A stretch of 64,000 nucleotides of DNA from Sorangium cellulosum (GCF_002950945.1 NZ_CP012673.1:10244501-10308500), one strand, 5' to 3'. Shown: positions 9,001 through 15,985, counted from the first letter of the stretch. Made by a program: numbers and translations. Notes: generated by a model from the sequence alone, not told the origin.

Positions 9001-10229
9001 GCGCTGGCTAGCGGATCGTCCTCGATACCCGCGCCGAGGAGGAGGTCGATGTGGATGTTCCCCTCGGCGGGCAGGACGCGGATCTCGAACGGAAACTCCG
9101 TCCCTTCCTCGACGCTCGCCTCCGTCACCTTCACCTCGCCGAACATCGAGCTCATCGTCGACGCGGCCGGGTAGTTCTCGAACGCGATGAGGGTATCGAA
9201 CGTCCGCGCGCCCCCGTTGTGAACCGAGAGCGCGTCGGAGAGCGAGAGGAACGAGTAATGCAGATCCGCCGTGCGGCTCGCCTGGTGACGTCGGATCAGC
9301 TCACGCACCGTCGAGCTCTCGAGCGACGAAAAACGGCACGGGAGCGTGTTGATGAAGAGCCCGATCATGCTCTCGCTGTCGGGCAGCTCCGGCGGTCGAC
9401 CCGAGCCGACCGTGCCGAACACGATCTCGTTGCGCCCGAGGTGCCGGGCGAGGAGGATCCCCCACGCAACCTCCACCAGCGAGTTGAGGGTGACGCGCAG
9501 ATCCCGGGCGACATCCCGGAGCGCACGGGCCGTCTCCGGACCGAGCTCCACCGACCGGGCCGAGGCGGGGATCTCGACCCAGTCCCTCGGAGCCCGCGGG
9601 AAGGTGGGAGCGAGCAGCGAGCTGCCGACGCGCCGCAGGCGCGCGTTCCAGTACAGCTTCGCCTCGGCGACGTTGGCCTTCTGCAGCCAGCGGATGAACT
9701 CTCGATAGGGAGGCCGGCGCGGCAGGCGCGCCGCGGCGCCGTGCTCGTAGGCGGCGATCACGTCGCGCAGCACGTGCCCCATCGACCAGCCGTCGAGGAG
9801 GAGATGGTGGATCGTCAGCACCAGCGCGCTCCCGTGCTCGGTCTGGACGACGGCGACGCGCAGGAGGAGCGGACGCGCGAGATCGAAGCCGCGCCGCCGC
9901 TCCTCGCCGGCAAACCGCCGTACCGCCTCGCGGAACCCCGCGGCGTCGGCCGTGCTCTCTCTCCGCACCTCGACGCCAAACGGGTACTCGCGAAACACGA
10001 GCTGCAGCGGCCGATCTCGATCTTGCCAGAAGAACGCGGTCCTCAGGGCCGGCGTGCGCGCGAGGACGACCCGGAAGGCGGCCTCGAGCCGGGCGACGTC
10101 CAGATCCGCGGCGACCGTCGCGACCAGCTGCACCACGTAGAGCGATCGCTGCTCGGGCCGGGACGCACACTCGAAGAGGATGCCCCGCTGTGTTCCCGAG
10201 AGCTCGTAGACGTCTTCGACTTTTTCCAC
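1..10229 (-). CDS. Giant NRPS, C-A*-T-C-A-T-C-A-T-C-(A core missing)..., 3' end outside window
   Basis: Non-ribosomal peptide synthetase, at least 3409 residues, open to the window edge. The GTG start at 10229 is the first start after an in-frame TGA at 10233-10235, 23 bp after the radical SAM gene. Domains seen: C1 (1-430; HHLLLDG near 138); a degenerate A remnant (about 500-640) with only weak similarity to the A8-A10 end; T1 (Ser699 in GGHS); C2 (755-1190; HHIVVDG); A2 (1215-1725; ILFTSGSTG, YGPTE, YRTGD); T2 (Ser1780); C3; A3 (2310-2815); T3 (Ser2869); C4 (2935-3370). After C4 the protein jumps to RQVDLRGYRVDLG (3384 onward), an A8 motif, with no A1-A7. The hand-read pocket of A2 is DVWEMTADDK, acidic and compatible with a diamino acid. 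A3 has no Asp235 (SEPSIFQ instead of FDxxxW) and reads PAA where PKG is usual. C1 resembles C domains acting after an epimerase, and the upstream NRPS does end in E. No release domain is visible; it would lie beyond position 1. Confidence 0.96.
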   Translation of the reverse strand, partial: MEKVEDVYELSGTQRGILFECASRPEQRSLYVVQLVATVAADLDVARLEAAFRVVLARTPALRTAFFWQDRDRPLQLVFREYPFGVEVRRESTADAAGFREAVRRFAGEERRRGFDLARPLLLRVAVVQTEHGSALVLTIHHLLLDGWSMGHVLRDVIAAYEHGAAARLPRRPPYREFIRWLQKANVAEAKLYWNARLRRVGSSLLAPTFPRAPRDWVEIPASARSVELGPETARALRDVARDLRVTLNSLVEVAWGILLARHLGRNEIVFGTVGSGRPPELPDSESMIGLFINTLPCRFSSLESSTVRELIRRHQASRTADLHYSFLSLSDALSVHNGGARTFDTLIAFENYPAASTMSSMFGEVKVTEASVEEGTEFPFEIRVLPAEGNIHIDLLLGAGIEDDPLASACATEVFRQFGVVLRGLPSSLGARVGELLATVVADSEVVLGERGGSSSAASEAVAIEGFGVVGTRAGTADASDAVFIRLPSSGDRPRIVGKRGAALPLELGSLAPRTTEDGGPSAGAASGAPLARFITSSLLEVTFGSRWLQVDGVWCSLEDRERALIEASGQKVWLWRESRPSRLICVLDGSRAEVDGRSDAPLAPAKEDARDRIRALLPRELAKAAPLSVFEWTGPAAPSADELRRRWLSSQGELAVGGPRRERRADLEYQLGTFWREVLKVPEVTASSDFFALGGHSLSSMQVAARARRAWGNQLAIAEFFLRRTLREQAEYVAETLATTRRALLPPLVPRAGRLRGEDSGRLSLGQLGFWYQAQLFPRSGVLNVPVVLEVSGPLDEPSVVRALERLIERHPALRTRFVQRGAEVFQEVVGEAELAIERIEGPVAELCERPFDLARAPLLRAGIAEDAERTRLAIVLHHIVVDGWSLGILLWEFAALYNALAAGRSVELPRPTISPIDYARWQRELLDSEQARVLRAAWRAELAGAPSFLDLPASFPRPAVFGRAGETHEFELGQQTVALLRELVTNRGFSVFQVLVSAFAVFLSRITNQTDIVIGTLLAGRSTPELERAVGLFLNTIPLRLRVPRSATFAELLEATRGTVMRAHDRQDYPFEQLVQDLQIEHDPSRTPLFQVFCIVQNTPLEGVSLRTGGAPLAAPDAQHSAASAVAPAVRFANFDLTLNAIERESGPISCRFEYNAEIFDAPTIARWAGVFTSLLDRLLQEAPEATRLDGVPTVPGARRVLSSPEPGPTPEGPTFIEAFERAVRHGPSRIAATDSGTSLSYAELDRASLRVAEYLRARGVRHEAPVALVMDRSVAFLVSLVAILRSGGAYVPILPNSPREYARLMLEQAGCRLVVTRAALAAELSGWGVPLAIYEDAASPIELRGPCTATESGAADDVRRARPTPDWLAYILFTSGSTGVPKGAMVHHGGMFNHLAAKCESLMLTEADVVAQTTTQSFDVAIWQFLAPLCIGGRVAIFEEESAWYPESFFARIAEDRPTVIETVPSHLSVLTQWVMDRAERPALEGVRFLMVTGEAFPTPLAREWHQLFPRIPLVNAYGPTECSDDVTHGLVSAGQALIWPTVPIGKALRGQRLYVLDADLAFVPEGVVGELYVGGCGVGRGYVSDPVKTAAAFVPDPYSEEAGARMYRTGDLVREIGGGELLFVGRNDEQVKIRGVRIELGEVESALLLVPHVKAAAAVVVGDGREKELWGFCVTSDPAAWDVSSARDELRKRVPLRLLPSRLVQISELPLTPNGKVDRASLQKQAPALVDEPRALEPPRTEQEREVLKLWSEVLGTEASRLGVEDDFFEAGGNSLQSLRLLGRLQKTFGVELTLRQFAEGATVRAVSRRLMSAASGGGAAARALRKVPRGRPWGASGAVPVPERYPLSYAQERMWFLSKLEGGDAAYNVALVLDLEGRVDVDCLRGALDDVMARHTALRLRIVESDGEAYQREGSGALVLEHEVVGESGAREVVERELRRGFRVGDAEEPLVRATLFERPGPKYTLLWVFHHAIVDGWSVEILERELGEAYASRLRGGRASWAELPYDYIDYAFWQREHLTEEVIDQHLSYWRNYLGGELPVLSLPADRPRKPVKSFAGDTYEQELGPELSSALKQYAQRARVTLFVTLLGAYGLLLTRLGGQREVVVGTPHAGRTQAEMEGVVGLFVNTLAHRVRPHGEETFDDYVKRLQAAAFELAEHHEVPFERVVEALRVRRDPSHDPVFQTMLVIEEASDEEVAIPDARLTLLSAHQGVSKFDLTLTARVSSTTGIGLRWEYCTDLFERASIVRFGQLFRDLLRRCLEQAGSGVLLKSLRMLDADAERAYLRRVLSPGSSVPAGASCVDLLRRTAREFPERCAIQHGSTQVSYRAFEQRSDAIAGALVRAGLQAEDAVAVVLPRGAELALALVSILKAGGVYVPIALDLPPERRRALCEAARARYVVTSRDIGLGGAPAAPEPQRDGSRAAGSDARVVFIEDVGAPSSSFSVRPAHRDQLAYILFTSGSTGAPAAVGIAHGSLATHLLSLRRELRLGPDSRVAQTMAAMSEPSIFQILGPLVCGGTSVIADDPVTWTATSLLRWLGESRASVCHLASSLLPLLAGAYEELQPRPDVSELRFVLAVGDALPREAARRWFTTFPKTTLVHVYGPTEATIHVAHAHVRNADDVIWPTAPIGKALGAQRLYVLDGDMNLVPEGVAGELYVGGLGVDRGDAGGAAGSVAAFVPDPYSEEAGARMYRTGDLVREIGGGELLFVGRNDEQMTVHGMRVELGEVESALLLVPHVKAAAAVVVGDGREKELWGFCVTSDPAAWDVSSARDELRRRVPLRLLPSRLVQISELPLTPNGKVDRASLQKQAPELVDEPRALEPPRTEQEREVLKLWSEVLGTEASRLGVEDDFFEAGGNSLQSLRLLGRLQKTFGVELTLRQFAEGATVRAVSRRLMSAASGGGGGAARALRKVPRDRPWGASGAVPVPERYPLSYAQERMWFLSKLEGGDAAYNVALVLDLEGRVDVDCLRGALDDVMARHTALRLRIVESDGEAYQREGSGALVLAHEVVGESGAREVVERELRRGFRVGDAEEPLVRATLFERPGPKYTLLWVFHHAIVDGWSVEILERELGEAYASRLRGGRASWAELPYDYIDYAFWQRERLTEEVIDQHLSYWRNYLGGELPVLSLPADRPRKPVKSFAGDTYEQELGPELSSALKQYAQRARVTLFVTLLGAYGLLLTRLGGQREVVVGTPHAGRTQAEMEGVVGLFVNTLAHRVRPHGEETFDDYVKRLQAAAFELAEHHEVPFERVVEALRVQRDPSHDPVFQTMLVIEETLRDRRSQDVLGLRELSLSPAPARHGTSKFDLSLNVRMAESGIHVEWEYATDMFGEGTIVRFARLFRELLHQVTTRSDVRLGELSLPGAEELRRSRRQVDLRGYRVDLGAIEAAVAAHPGV
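367..2174. repeat. Direct repeat copy 1 (A3 C-terminal part, T3, C4)
   Basis: About 1.8 kb that is almost identical (roughly 99 percent by eye) to 3637-5441, in the same orientation. The offset is 3270 bp, changing to 3267 bp after a 3-bp length difference in a CCG run near 1490. On the coding strand it spans the A3 C-terminal subdomain, T3 and most of C4. Identity ends abruptly at both sides, inside the A domain and near the end of C. Apart from the indel, single-base differences are few and scattered, with a denser patch around 2035-2060. Confidence 0.95.
3637..5441. repeat. Direct repeat copy 2 (A2 C-terminal part, T2, C3)
   Basis: Partner of the repeat at 367-2174. It covers the A2 C-terminal subdomain (from just before YRTGD), T2 and most of C3. 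The A-domain cores on either side (specificity region) are clearly different, so the repeat unit is A-Cterm/T/C rather than a whole module. This pattern indicates recent duplication or ongoing gene conversion within the NRPS gene. Confidence 0.95.
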
Positions 10230-10252
10230 GGATCAACTCGACATGAATTCGA

Positions 10253-12469
10253 TCAACGCGACGGTTGAATCACCTGGAGCGAGGTCCTCCGCCGGAACGG
10301 AGCCGGCGGACGATCCGTCCGATGATCGTTGACGACCACGAATCCCTGCTCCCGCAGGTCGTCGAGCGTCTTCATCCACGCCTCGCCGTCCTGCGGAGGG
10401 CTCTCCGCCCTGGCTCGCTCGCGGATCTCGTCGAGGAACCGGGGTGCCCCCGAGAGGAGCTCGATGAGCCACGCGGACGTGACGGGGAGCACCATCAGCC
10501 GACCGGAGATGAAGTTCACGACAAGAAGCACCGCCCGCGCCTCGAGCACGCGGGCGATCACGAACGGCGACAGCGTGAGCGCGGCGCTCTCCGAGAGGCT
10601 CCCCTCGTAGTTGCCTGCATAGATGCCGGGCGTCGTCGCCCGCGGTCGCACGAGGTGCGCCGCCTCGATGCGCGCCACGAGGTCCGCGAACACCGGATGC
10701 TCGAGGAGCGGGATCGAGCTCTGCCCCTGCACCGTGCTGAGCAGGTGCCCCTGGTCGAGCTCCTCTTGATCCTGCTTCGTCAGGATCGCGCCGTACGTCA
10801 TCGCCGCGCTCGACTTGAGCGTGCCCAGGGCGCAGTCGCCGTAAAGGTGGTCCAGGTTGAAGCGGAACGGCGCGAGCGGCTCTTTCCTTCCATAATTGAG
10901 CCCGATCTCGGCCTCCGCGAGCGAGCGCCCGATCCTGAACTCCCCCAGGCGCTCGATCCCCTGATTGGGGCCGTCGACGGTGCAGTAGATCTCGCTGGTG
11001 ATGCTCCGGTACTTCGGCGCGATATCCAGGTAGTCTTGCGCCCATCGCGCCGGGTGGAGGCCGTACCGCGCGAGATCCTGAAAGATCGGCTGCCCCGGCA
11101 TCACGGCGAACGGCTCGGTGTTGACGCTGAGGTTGGCGAACTCCTGCTGGATCTCCTGGAGGACCCTGGCCGTGTGCAGGAAGCGATGCCGCGTATCGCC
11201 GGGGAAGCCGGCGATGAGCCCTGCCTGAACGACCATACCGGTCTCTAGGAAGTTGCGCAGCGCCTCGATGTTGTTCGCCTCGTGCCGCCGCTTGCGCATC
11301 AGCTCCAGCGTCTCGTCCGACATCGACTCGATCCCGAGGAACACGTTCCGGCAGCCCGACTCGAAGACGAGCGACGCGACATCGGGAGTCATGTCCGCCC
11401 GCATGTATCCACCCCAAAGGACATCCAGCTTCCGCTTGATCGCCGTCTCGGAGAACTCGACCAGCCGAGACATCTTGCCGTTGAGCAGCGAATCCGCGAA
11501 CCAGATCCCGTCTGCCTTGTAATGGGACTTCAGCTCCTTCAGCTGCTCGACCGAACGTTCTACCGGCCCGACGCGATACGTCCGCCAGAAGACCCACTCG
11601 CTGCAGAACGAGCACTTGTCCGTGCAGCCGCGCGACAGCTGGAAGGGCAGGATCCGGAGGTTGTTGTACTTCGGATCGTCGTACGGGCGCCCGTACGCCA
11701 TGATAGACATCTCCTCGAAGCTCGGGAGCGGAAGCTCCTTCATCCGCAGAGGCTTGCGGTCGGTCACGCGGAAGCCGTTCGTCTCCGGATCACGCTGCAT
11801 GGTCCCGGGTACGAACGTGGTCACCTCACCGCCCCCCTGGCAGAACGCCTCGTAGAGGGACAGGAGCGTCTCTTCCCCGTCGCTCAGGGCGACCGCATCG
11901 AAGAGGCCGCTCGCGAGCCCGAGCTGCGCGGAGTGGGCGCTCTCGGTGACCTGGGGGCCGCCGACCACGATGAAGGGGGGCGATCTCCGGCGCTTCAAGT
12001 GCGCCGCCGCGAGCATCGTGGCGAGGTAATTGGTCGTCCAGCAGGAGAACCCGATGAAGCGCAGGTCCTTCATCTGGGAGAACACGCGCTCGAAGAACCG
12101 ATCGAGCGAGGTCAGGTAGCTGTGCAGGTACACCGAGTTGATGACCCGCTCCGCGCAGTAGCGCTCGAACAGCTCCGTCGGCGGGCCGATCAGCGGCCCC
12201 CCTTCATCGAAGTTGCGGAGCATCTGCAGCACCAGCGGGAGCTCGGGGACATCCAGGACGAACGTCTCCCCGAACGCGCCGACCTGCTGGTGCGTCGGCG
12301 CGAAGCTGTAAGGGACCCAGAGCCTGAGATCGAGAAAATCGAAATCGTGGCAGCCGTTGGCCTTGAGGTACCCGAGCAGCGCGGCAGGACCGAGCGGCAC
12401 CGACGTGAGCGGATACGGAGGGACGATGCAGAGCAGATTTGGCTTGAGCTTGAAATCGCGTGTGCTCAT
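10253..12469 (-). CDS. B12-binding-domain radical SAM enzyme, likely methyltransferase, with C-terminal winged-helix-like extension
   Basis: 738 aa. The N-terminal part (about 10-210) looks like the cobalamin-binding fold of class B radical SAM enzymes (VVGGPQVTE, SDGEETLL), without an obvious DxHxxG histidine ligand. The radical SAM core carries Cys282, Cys286 and Cys289 in CTDKCSFC, the CX3CX2C that binds the 4Fe-4S cluster. The rest of the barrel follows (GIESMSDETL, AGFPGDT). The last 120 residues (VLPVTSAWLIELLSG ... LREQGFVV) resemble a PqqD/RRE-type winged helix, which could bind a carrier protein or peptide; this is inference. Members of the family methylate unactivated carbons or rearrange natural products, often on carrier-bound intermediates. 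It lies 23 bp before the giant NRPS in the same direction. GGAAGG lies about 10 nt before the ATG. The substrate is unknown. Confidence 0.88.
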   Translation of the reverse strand: MSTRDFKLKPNLLCIVPPYPLTSVPLGPAALLGYLKANGCHDFDFLDLRLWVPYSFAPTHQQVGAFGETFVLDVPELPLVLQMLRNFDEGGPLIGPPTELFERYCAERVINSVYLHSYLTSLDRFFERVFSQMKDLRFIGFSCWTTNYLATMLAAAHLKRRRSPPFIVVGGPQVTESAHSAQLGLASGLFDAVALSDGEETLLSLYEAFCQGGGEVTTFVPGTMQRDPETNGFRVTDRKPLRMKELPLPSFEEMSIMAYGRPYDDPKYNNLRILPFQLSRGCTDKCSFCSEWVFWRTYRVGPVERSVEQLKELKSHYKADGIWFADSLLNGKMSRLVEFSETAIKRKLDVLWGGYMRADMTPDVASLVFESGCRNVFLGIESMSDETLELMRKRRHEANNIEALRNFLETGMVVQAGLIAGFPGDTRHRFLHTARVLQEIQQEFANLSVNTEPFAVMPGQPIFQDLARYGLHPARWAQDYLDIAPKYRSITSEIYCTVDGPNQGIERLGEFRIGRSLAEAEIGLNYGRKEPLAPFRFNLDHLYGDCALGTLKSSAAMTYGAILTKQDQEELDQGHLLSTVQGQSSIPLLEHPVFADLVARIEAAHLVRPRATTPGIYAGNYEGSLSESAALTLSPFVIARVLEARAVLLVVNFISGRLMVLPVTSAWLIELLSGAPRFLDEIRERARAESPPQDGEAWMKTLDDLREQGFVVVNDHRTDRPPAPFRRRTSLQVIQPSR

Positions 12470-12512
12470 GTCGTTGTACCTTCCGTCGCGTGACCTGCCG
12501 TGACGGCTCCGA

Positions 12513-12692
12513 CTACCTGAGGGGATAAACCGTGGACGTTAGCCTCGTGCGCTTCTTCTTTCTTCGAAACACGAAGTCGACGAGCCGGCCCCACCAGGAC
12601 ACCTTGGGAGGTGCGAGCGGAGGCAGCGGGGCAGCGAGGTCGCGGCCCACCCCCTTCGCCCCCGGCTCCGGGCCCTTCGAGGTCGCGCTCAC
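12513..12692 (-). CDS. Small basic protein, 59 aa, overlapping the SGNH gene
   Basis: Open frame with a GTG start at 12692 that overlaps the TGA of the SGNH-type gene (GTGA), so translational coupling is likely. The N-terminal half is rich in Gly, Ala and Pro. The second half has WWGRLVDFVF followed by RRKKKR, an aromatic/basic patch that could lie on a membrane surface. There is no signal peptide or full membrane helix. I do not recognise the family. Its position between two cluster genes, in the same direction and with overlapping codons, is the main argument that it is real. It could also be non-coding spacer. Confidence 0.5.
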   Translation of the reverse strand: MSATSKGPEPGAKGVGRDLAAPLPPLAPPKVSWWGRLVDFVFRRKKKRTRLTSTVYPLR

Positions 12693-13768
12693 GGCCGCGC
12701 TCCCGCCGGCGGCAACACCTGCCTGTCGAGGAGCCGCGCGACGCCGTCGTAGCCGTGATCGTTGAGGTGCATCCGGTCGACGAAGATGTAATCCTTGGAA
12801 AAGTCGGACGCGCGGATCATCTCGTTCAGGTCGTGGAAGGGGATGCCCAGGCCGGTACATGCCGACTCCAGCGCCGACCTGTAGCGCGGGTACACCTCGC
12901 GCCCGAGGATGCCGCCGAAGAGGCGCCAGAAGTTGTTCGGACAGCTGTCGGTCGCGTGGATGATGTCCTCCTCCTCTGGCGTGAACTCCGCCTTCGTCCA
13001 GGTCGTCAGGGGCTGAAGGACGAAGTCGAGCGAGGCGCCGTGGGGCGCGAGCAGGGCCTTCCACTGGGCCAGCGCGCGCGCGGTCGCGTCTGCGCACCGC
13101 TGGATGCGCGTCGCCGAGTCCACGCCCTCGTCCGTGAAGATCGGCTCTGAACGGTCGTTGATCGCGTTGGAGAGGCGCTGCAGCAGGCTCTGCTTCTTGC
13201 GCCCCTGCTCCTCGTTGTACATCGACATGTAATGGATGTACTCGTACGAGTAATAATACTGGCCGTGGTCGCTGCGCAACGACTCGGGCAGCCCCTCGAG
13301 CACGAAATTGTTCATTCCGCTCAGGATGATCACCTTGTCGATCTTCTTGAATCGATGCATGTGCATCAAGAAGAGGATGATCTCCTGCGTCGAGTTGTAG
13401 GCGCGCGCGGCGAAGTTCAGCCAGACCTCTCGCCGGTGGTGCGCGAGGCGGGACGCGATCGTGAACGCGTCCGAGCATGATCCCGTGCCCATCGCCGTCG
13501 AGCTCCCGACGAGGAGGTTCACCGGCTCCTCGTGCACGTCGGAGACGCGGTACTCCTTCCCGTGGGCGGTGGTGAGGCGAAAGCCCAGGTCGTCGGTGTT
13601 GATGGTCTTCGAGCGGTAGTTCTTGTGCTGGAAGAACATCGTGTACGGCAGCCATCGCATCCTGGCGGGAGCCAAGAAATCGTCGATGTCGATGATCTGC
13701 GGGGTCAGCCGGTAGACTTCCTGGAGCGCCTCGTCGTGCGTGAGCTCTTTGCGTTTCGTGCCACTCAT
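12689..13768 (-). CDS. SGNH/GDSL-hydrolase-like protein
   Basis: 359 aa from the ATG at 13768. That start overlaps the stop of the upstream small gene (ATGA) and is preceded by GAGGA at the right spacing; an in-frame ATG 20 codons upstream lies inside the neighbour and is less likely. GSSTAMGTG (about residue 90) fits SGNH block I with its Ser. SGMNNF (about 150) could be block III, and DRMHLNDHGY near the C terminus is block V with the catalytic Asp and His. There is no signal peptide, so it probably acts in the cytoplasm or at the inner membrane. Genes of this type often sit beside NodU-type carbamoyltransferases and SxtJ-like membrane proteins, as here. It may move or remove an acyl or carbamoyl ester; the actual reaction is unknown. 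Confidence 0.78.
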   Translation of the reverse strand: MSGTKRKELTHDEALQEVYRLTPQIIDIDDFLAPARMRWLPYTMFFQHKNYRSKTINTDDLGFRLTTAHGKEYRVSDVHEEPVNLLVGSSTAMGTGSCSDAFTIASRLAHHRREVWLNFAARAYNSTQEIILFLMHMHRFKKIDKVIILSGMNNFVLEGLPESLRSDHGQYYYSYEYIHYMSMYNEEQGRKKQSLLQRLSNAINDRSEPIFTDEGVDSATRIQRCADATARALAQWKALLAPHGASLDFVLQPLTTWTKAEFTPEEEDIIHATDSCPNNFWRLFGGILGREVYPRYRSALESACTGLGIPFHDLNEMIRASDFSKDYIFVDRMHLNDHGYDGVARLLDRQVLPPAGARP

Positions 13769-13977
13769 TGCTTGTCCTCGATGGTCAACGGATTGAATCC
13801 GTCCGGATTCGCTTTGGGCCTGCTGCAAGTTCGTCTGTAGGTCGGCGACATCGGGTCGTACCGCAATCCCATCGGGTTCCTCCCGAGCGCCCTGGAGAGC
13901 AGATTCACCGGCAAGAACACGACCAGGAACACGATCGCCAGAATGGGTCGGACGACAAATCGAACGATCGCCTTCAC
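13765..13977 (-). CDS. Small SxtJ-like membrane protein, 70 aa
   Basis: GTG start at 13977, preceded by GAGGAAGAAG directly after the carbamoyltransferase stop. Its own stop overlaps the next gene's ATG (ATGA). One hydrophobic segment (VVRPILAIVFLVVFLPVN, about residues 8-25) is followed by LLSRALGRNPMGLRYDP. That tail resembles the C-terminal signature of SxtJ-family membrane proteins (PIGLLxRLLGxDPLxLRxD). Those proteins are known as companions of SxtN/NodU-type carbamoyltransferases, but their function is not established. This copy is about half the usual SxtJ length and keeps only the last helix and the tail. It probably helps place the carbamoyltransferase or its substrate at the membrane (inference). 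Confidence 0.75.
   Translation of the reverse strand: MKAIVRFVVRPILAIVFLVVFLPVNLLSRALGRNPMGLRYDPMSPTYRRTCSRPKANPDGFNPLTIEDKQ
13775..13779 (-). promoter_or_regulatory. Ribosome binding site deciding the SGNH gene start
   Basis: GAGGA on the minus strand, 6 nt before the ATG at 13768. It supports this start over the in-frame ATG at 13828. Confidence 0.7.
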
Positions 13978-13988
13978 GAGCTTCTTCC

Positions 13989-15827
13989 TCAGTCCAGCTC
14001 GAATTCCACTTGCCCGCGTGGGTCTTTCCACTCGGGCTGCAGCGACTTGTCGAGCAAGAAGTCGCCCAGCACCAGGAAGTCCATCGCCGTTCTCATGAAG
14101 CATGCGTATGCGTCTCGAGGGCTCTCCACGATCGGCTCCCCTCGGACGTTGAACGACGTGTTGACGAGGACCGGACAGCCGGTGATCCGCTCGAACGCCT
14201 CTATGAGCTCGTAGAAGCGCGGGTTCGACTCGCGGTGCACGGTCTGGATGCGCGCCGAATAGTCCACGTGCGTGACGGCGGGGATGGAGGAGCGGACGAT
14301 CTTGAGTTTGTCGAGGCCGAAGAGGCCGTCCTCGCCCTCCGAGGTGGCGCGACAGTGGCGATCGAGCACGGGGGCGACGATCGACATGTACGGGCTCTTG
14401 CCGGCGAGGTTGAACCACTGGCTCGCCTTCTCGGCCAGCACGGCCGGAGCGAAGGGGCGGAATGACTCGCGCTGCTTGATCTTCAGGTTCATGACCGACT
14501 GCGTCTCGGCGCTGCATGGGTTGCCCAGGATCGACCGGGCGCCGAGCGCGCGCGGCCCGAACTCCATGCGTCCCTGGAACCAGCCGACCACGTTGTCCCG
14601 CGCCAGGAGCGCCGCCACCTCGCTGGTGAGGGCCTCGCCTTCGAGCTTGCGATAGCTTGCCCCGACGGAGTCAAGAAATTCCTTGACGTCCTCCTGCGAG
14701 TAGCTGGAGCCCAGGTAGGCGCCGTGCATGCGATCGCCGGCGGTCGCCTTGCGCGAGTTCTTCATCTCGAGGTGCCAGGCGGCGTAAGCCGCCCCCACGG
14801 CCCCACCGGCGTCCCCCGCGGCCGGTTGTACCCAGATCTCCTTGAAGGGCCCTTCCCGGAGCAGGCGACCGTTGGCCACGCAGTTATAGGCCACGCCGCC
14901 GGAGAGACAGAGATAGGGCTCCCCGGTCTCCGCGTGCACGGTGCGGGCCAGGGCCAGCACGATCTCCTCGGTCACGACCTGGATCGACGCCGCGAGGTCG
15001 CACTCCCTCTGGGTGATCTTGCTCTCCGGAGCGCGCGGCGGCCCGCCGAAGAGCTCTTCGAAATGCGCGCTGATCATGGTCAGACCCGTCGCGAAATCGA
15101 AGTACTTCATGTCGAGGCGAAATGTGCCGTCCGGCTTCAGATCGATGAGGTGATCGAGGATCTTGTCCCGGTAGATGGGGCGCCCGTACGGCGCCAACCC
15201 CATCAGCTTGTACTCGCCCGAGTCCACCTTGAACCCGCAGAAATACGTGAACGACGAGTACAGGAGGCCGATGGAATGGGGGAAATCCAGCACCCAGAGC
15301 GGCTCCAGGGACGCGCCGTTGCCTCGCCACACCGACGTGGTCGCCCACTCGCCCACCCCGTCGACGCAGAGCACCGCCGCCCGCTGGAACGGGCTGGCGA
15401 AGAACGCGGAGGCCGCGTGCGATTGATGATGCTCGAAGAACGACACCCCGGGTATCCGGCTCTCCGGCGTCCCGCCGAGCGCCCTCAGCTGCCGCTTCAG
15501 CTCGGATCCGACATACAGCTTGTCGGTCAACCAGTGGGGCATGTCCGTCACGAACGTCCGGAACCCCCTCGGCGCGAACGAGAGGTACGTGCGCAGCAGC
15601 CGCTCGAACTTGAGAGAGGGCTTCTCGTAGTAGGCGACTCGGTCGAGGTCGCCTATCGAGATGCCGGCCTGCTTCAGACAAGCGAGGATGGCGTTCCCCG
15701 GAAACCGACTATCCTGCTTCTTGCGCGAGAAGCGCTCCTCTTGCGCCGCGGCGACCAGCTCTCCGCCCTTCAACAGCGCCGCGGCGCTGTCGTGGTAGAA
15801 GGCAGAAATGCCAAGAATATAACTCAT
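13989..15827 (-). CDS. Carbamoyltransferase, NodU/CmcH/SxtN family
   Basis: 612 aa, the usual family length. It starts MSYILGISAFYHDSAA, the Kae1-like N-terminal domain that makes carbamoyl-adenylate, with the metal/nucleotide motifs HHQSHAASAF and CVDGVGEW. The C-terminal part (GRMEFGPRALGARSIL, LVNTSFNVRGEPIVESP) is typical of the carbamoyl-transfer domain. The family moves a carbamoyl group from carbamoyl phosphate to a hydroxyl, sometimes an amine, of a natural product (cephamycin, tobramycin, saxitoxin, Nod factors). The product of this cluster is therefore probably carbamoylated. The start lies 158 bp after the C-A-T-E NRPS in the same direction. It is followed at 11 bp by the SxtJ-like gene. 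Confidence 0.95.
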   Translation of the reverse strand: MSYILGISAFYHDSAAALLKGGELVAAAQEERFSRKKQDSRFPGNAILACLKQAGISIGDLDRVAYYEKPSLKFERLLRTYLSFAPRGFRTFVTDMPHWLTDKLYVGSELKRQLRALGGTPESRIPGVSFFEHHQSHAASAFFASPFQRAAVLCVDGVGEWATTSVWRGNGASLEPLWVLDFPHSIGLLYSSFTYFCGFKVDSGEYKLMGLAPYGRPIYRDKILDHLIDLKPDGTFRLDMKYFDFATGLTMISAHFEELFGGPPRAPESKITQRECDLAASIQVVTEEIVLALARTVHAETGEPYLCLSGGVAYNCVANGRLLREGPFKEIWVQPAAGDAGGAVGAAYAAWHLEMKNSRKATAGDRMHGAYLGSSYSQEDVKEFLDSVGASYRKLEGEALTSEVAALLARDNVVGWFQGRMEFGPRALGARSILGNPCSAETQSVMNLKIKQRESFRPFAPAVLAEKASQWFNLAGKSPYMSIVAPVLDRHCRATSEGEDGLFGLDKLKIVRSSIPAVTHVDYSARIQTVHRESNPRFYELIEAFERITGCPVLVNTSFNVRGEPIVESPRDAYACFMRTAMDFLVLGDFLLDKSLQPEWKDPRGQVEFELD

Positions 15828-15985
15828 GGTAGGCGACCTACGCGAAGAGCGAGCGAGAGACGCGGGAAGAGAACGCCGAGATCTCCATCTTGATGGCTCA
15901 TGCTGGCTCGGTCAAGCAACCACCCCATTCAATCGGCATGAACACACGCGATTTTCTGCCATTTTGCCTCGGCCATCGCTCGGTA

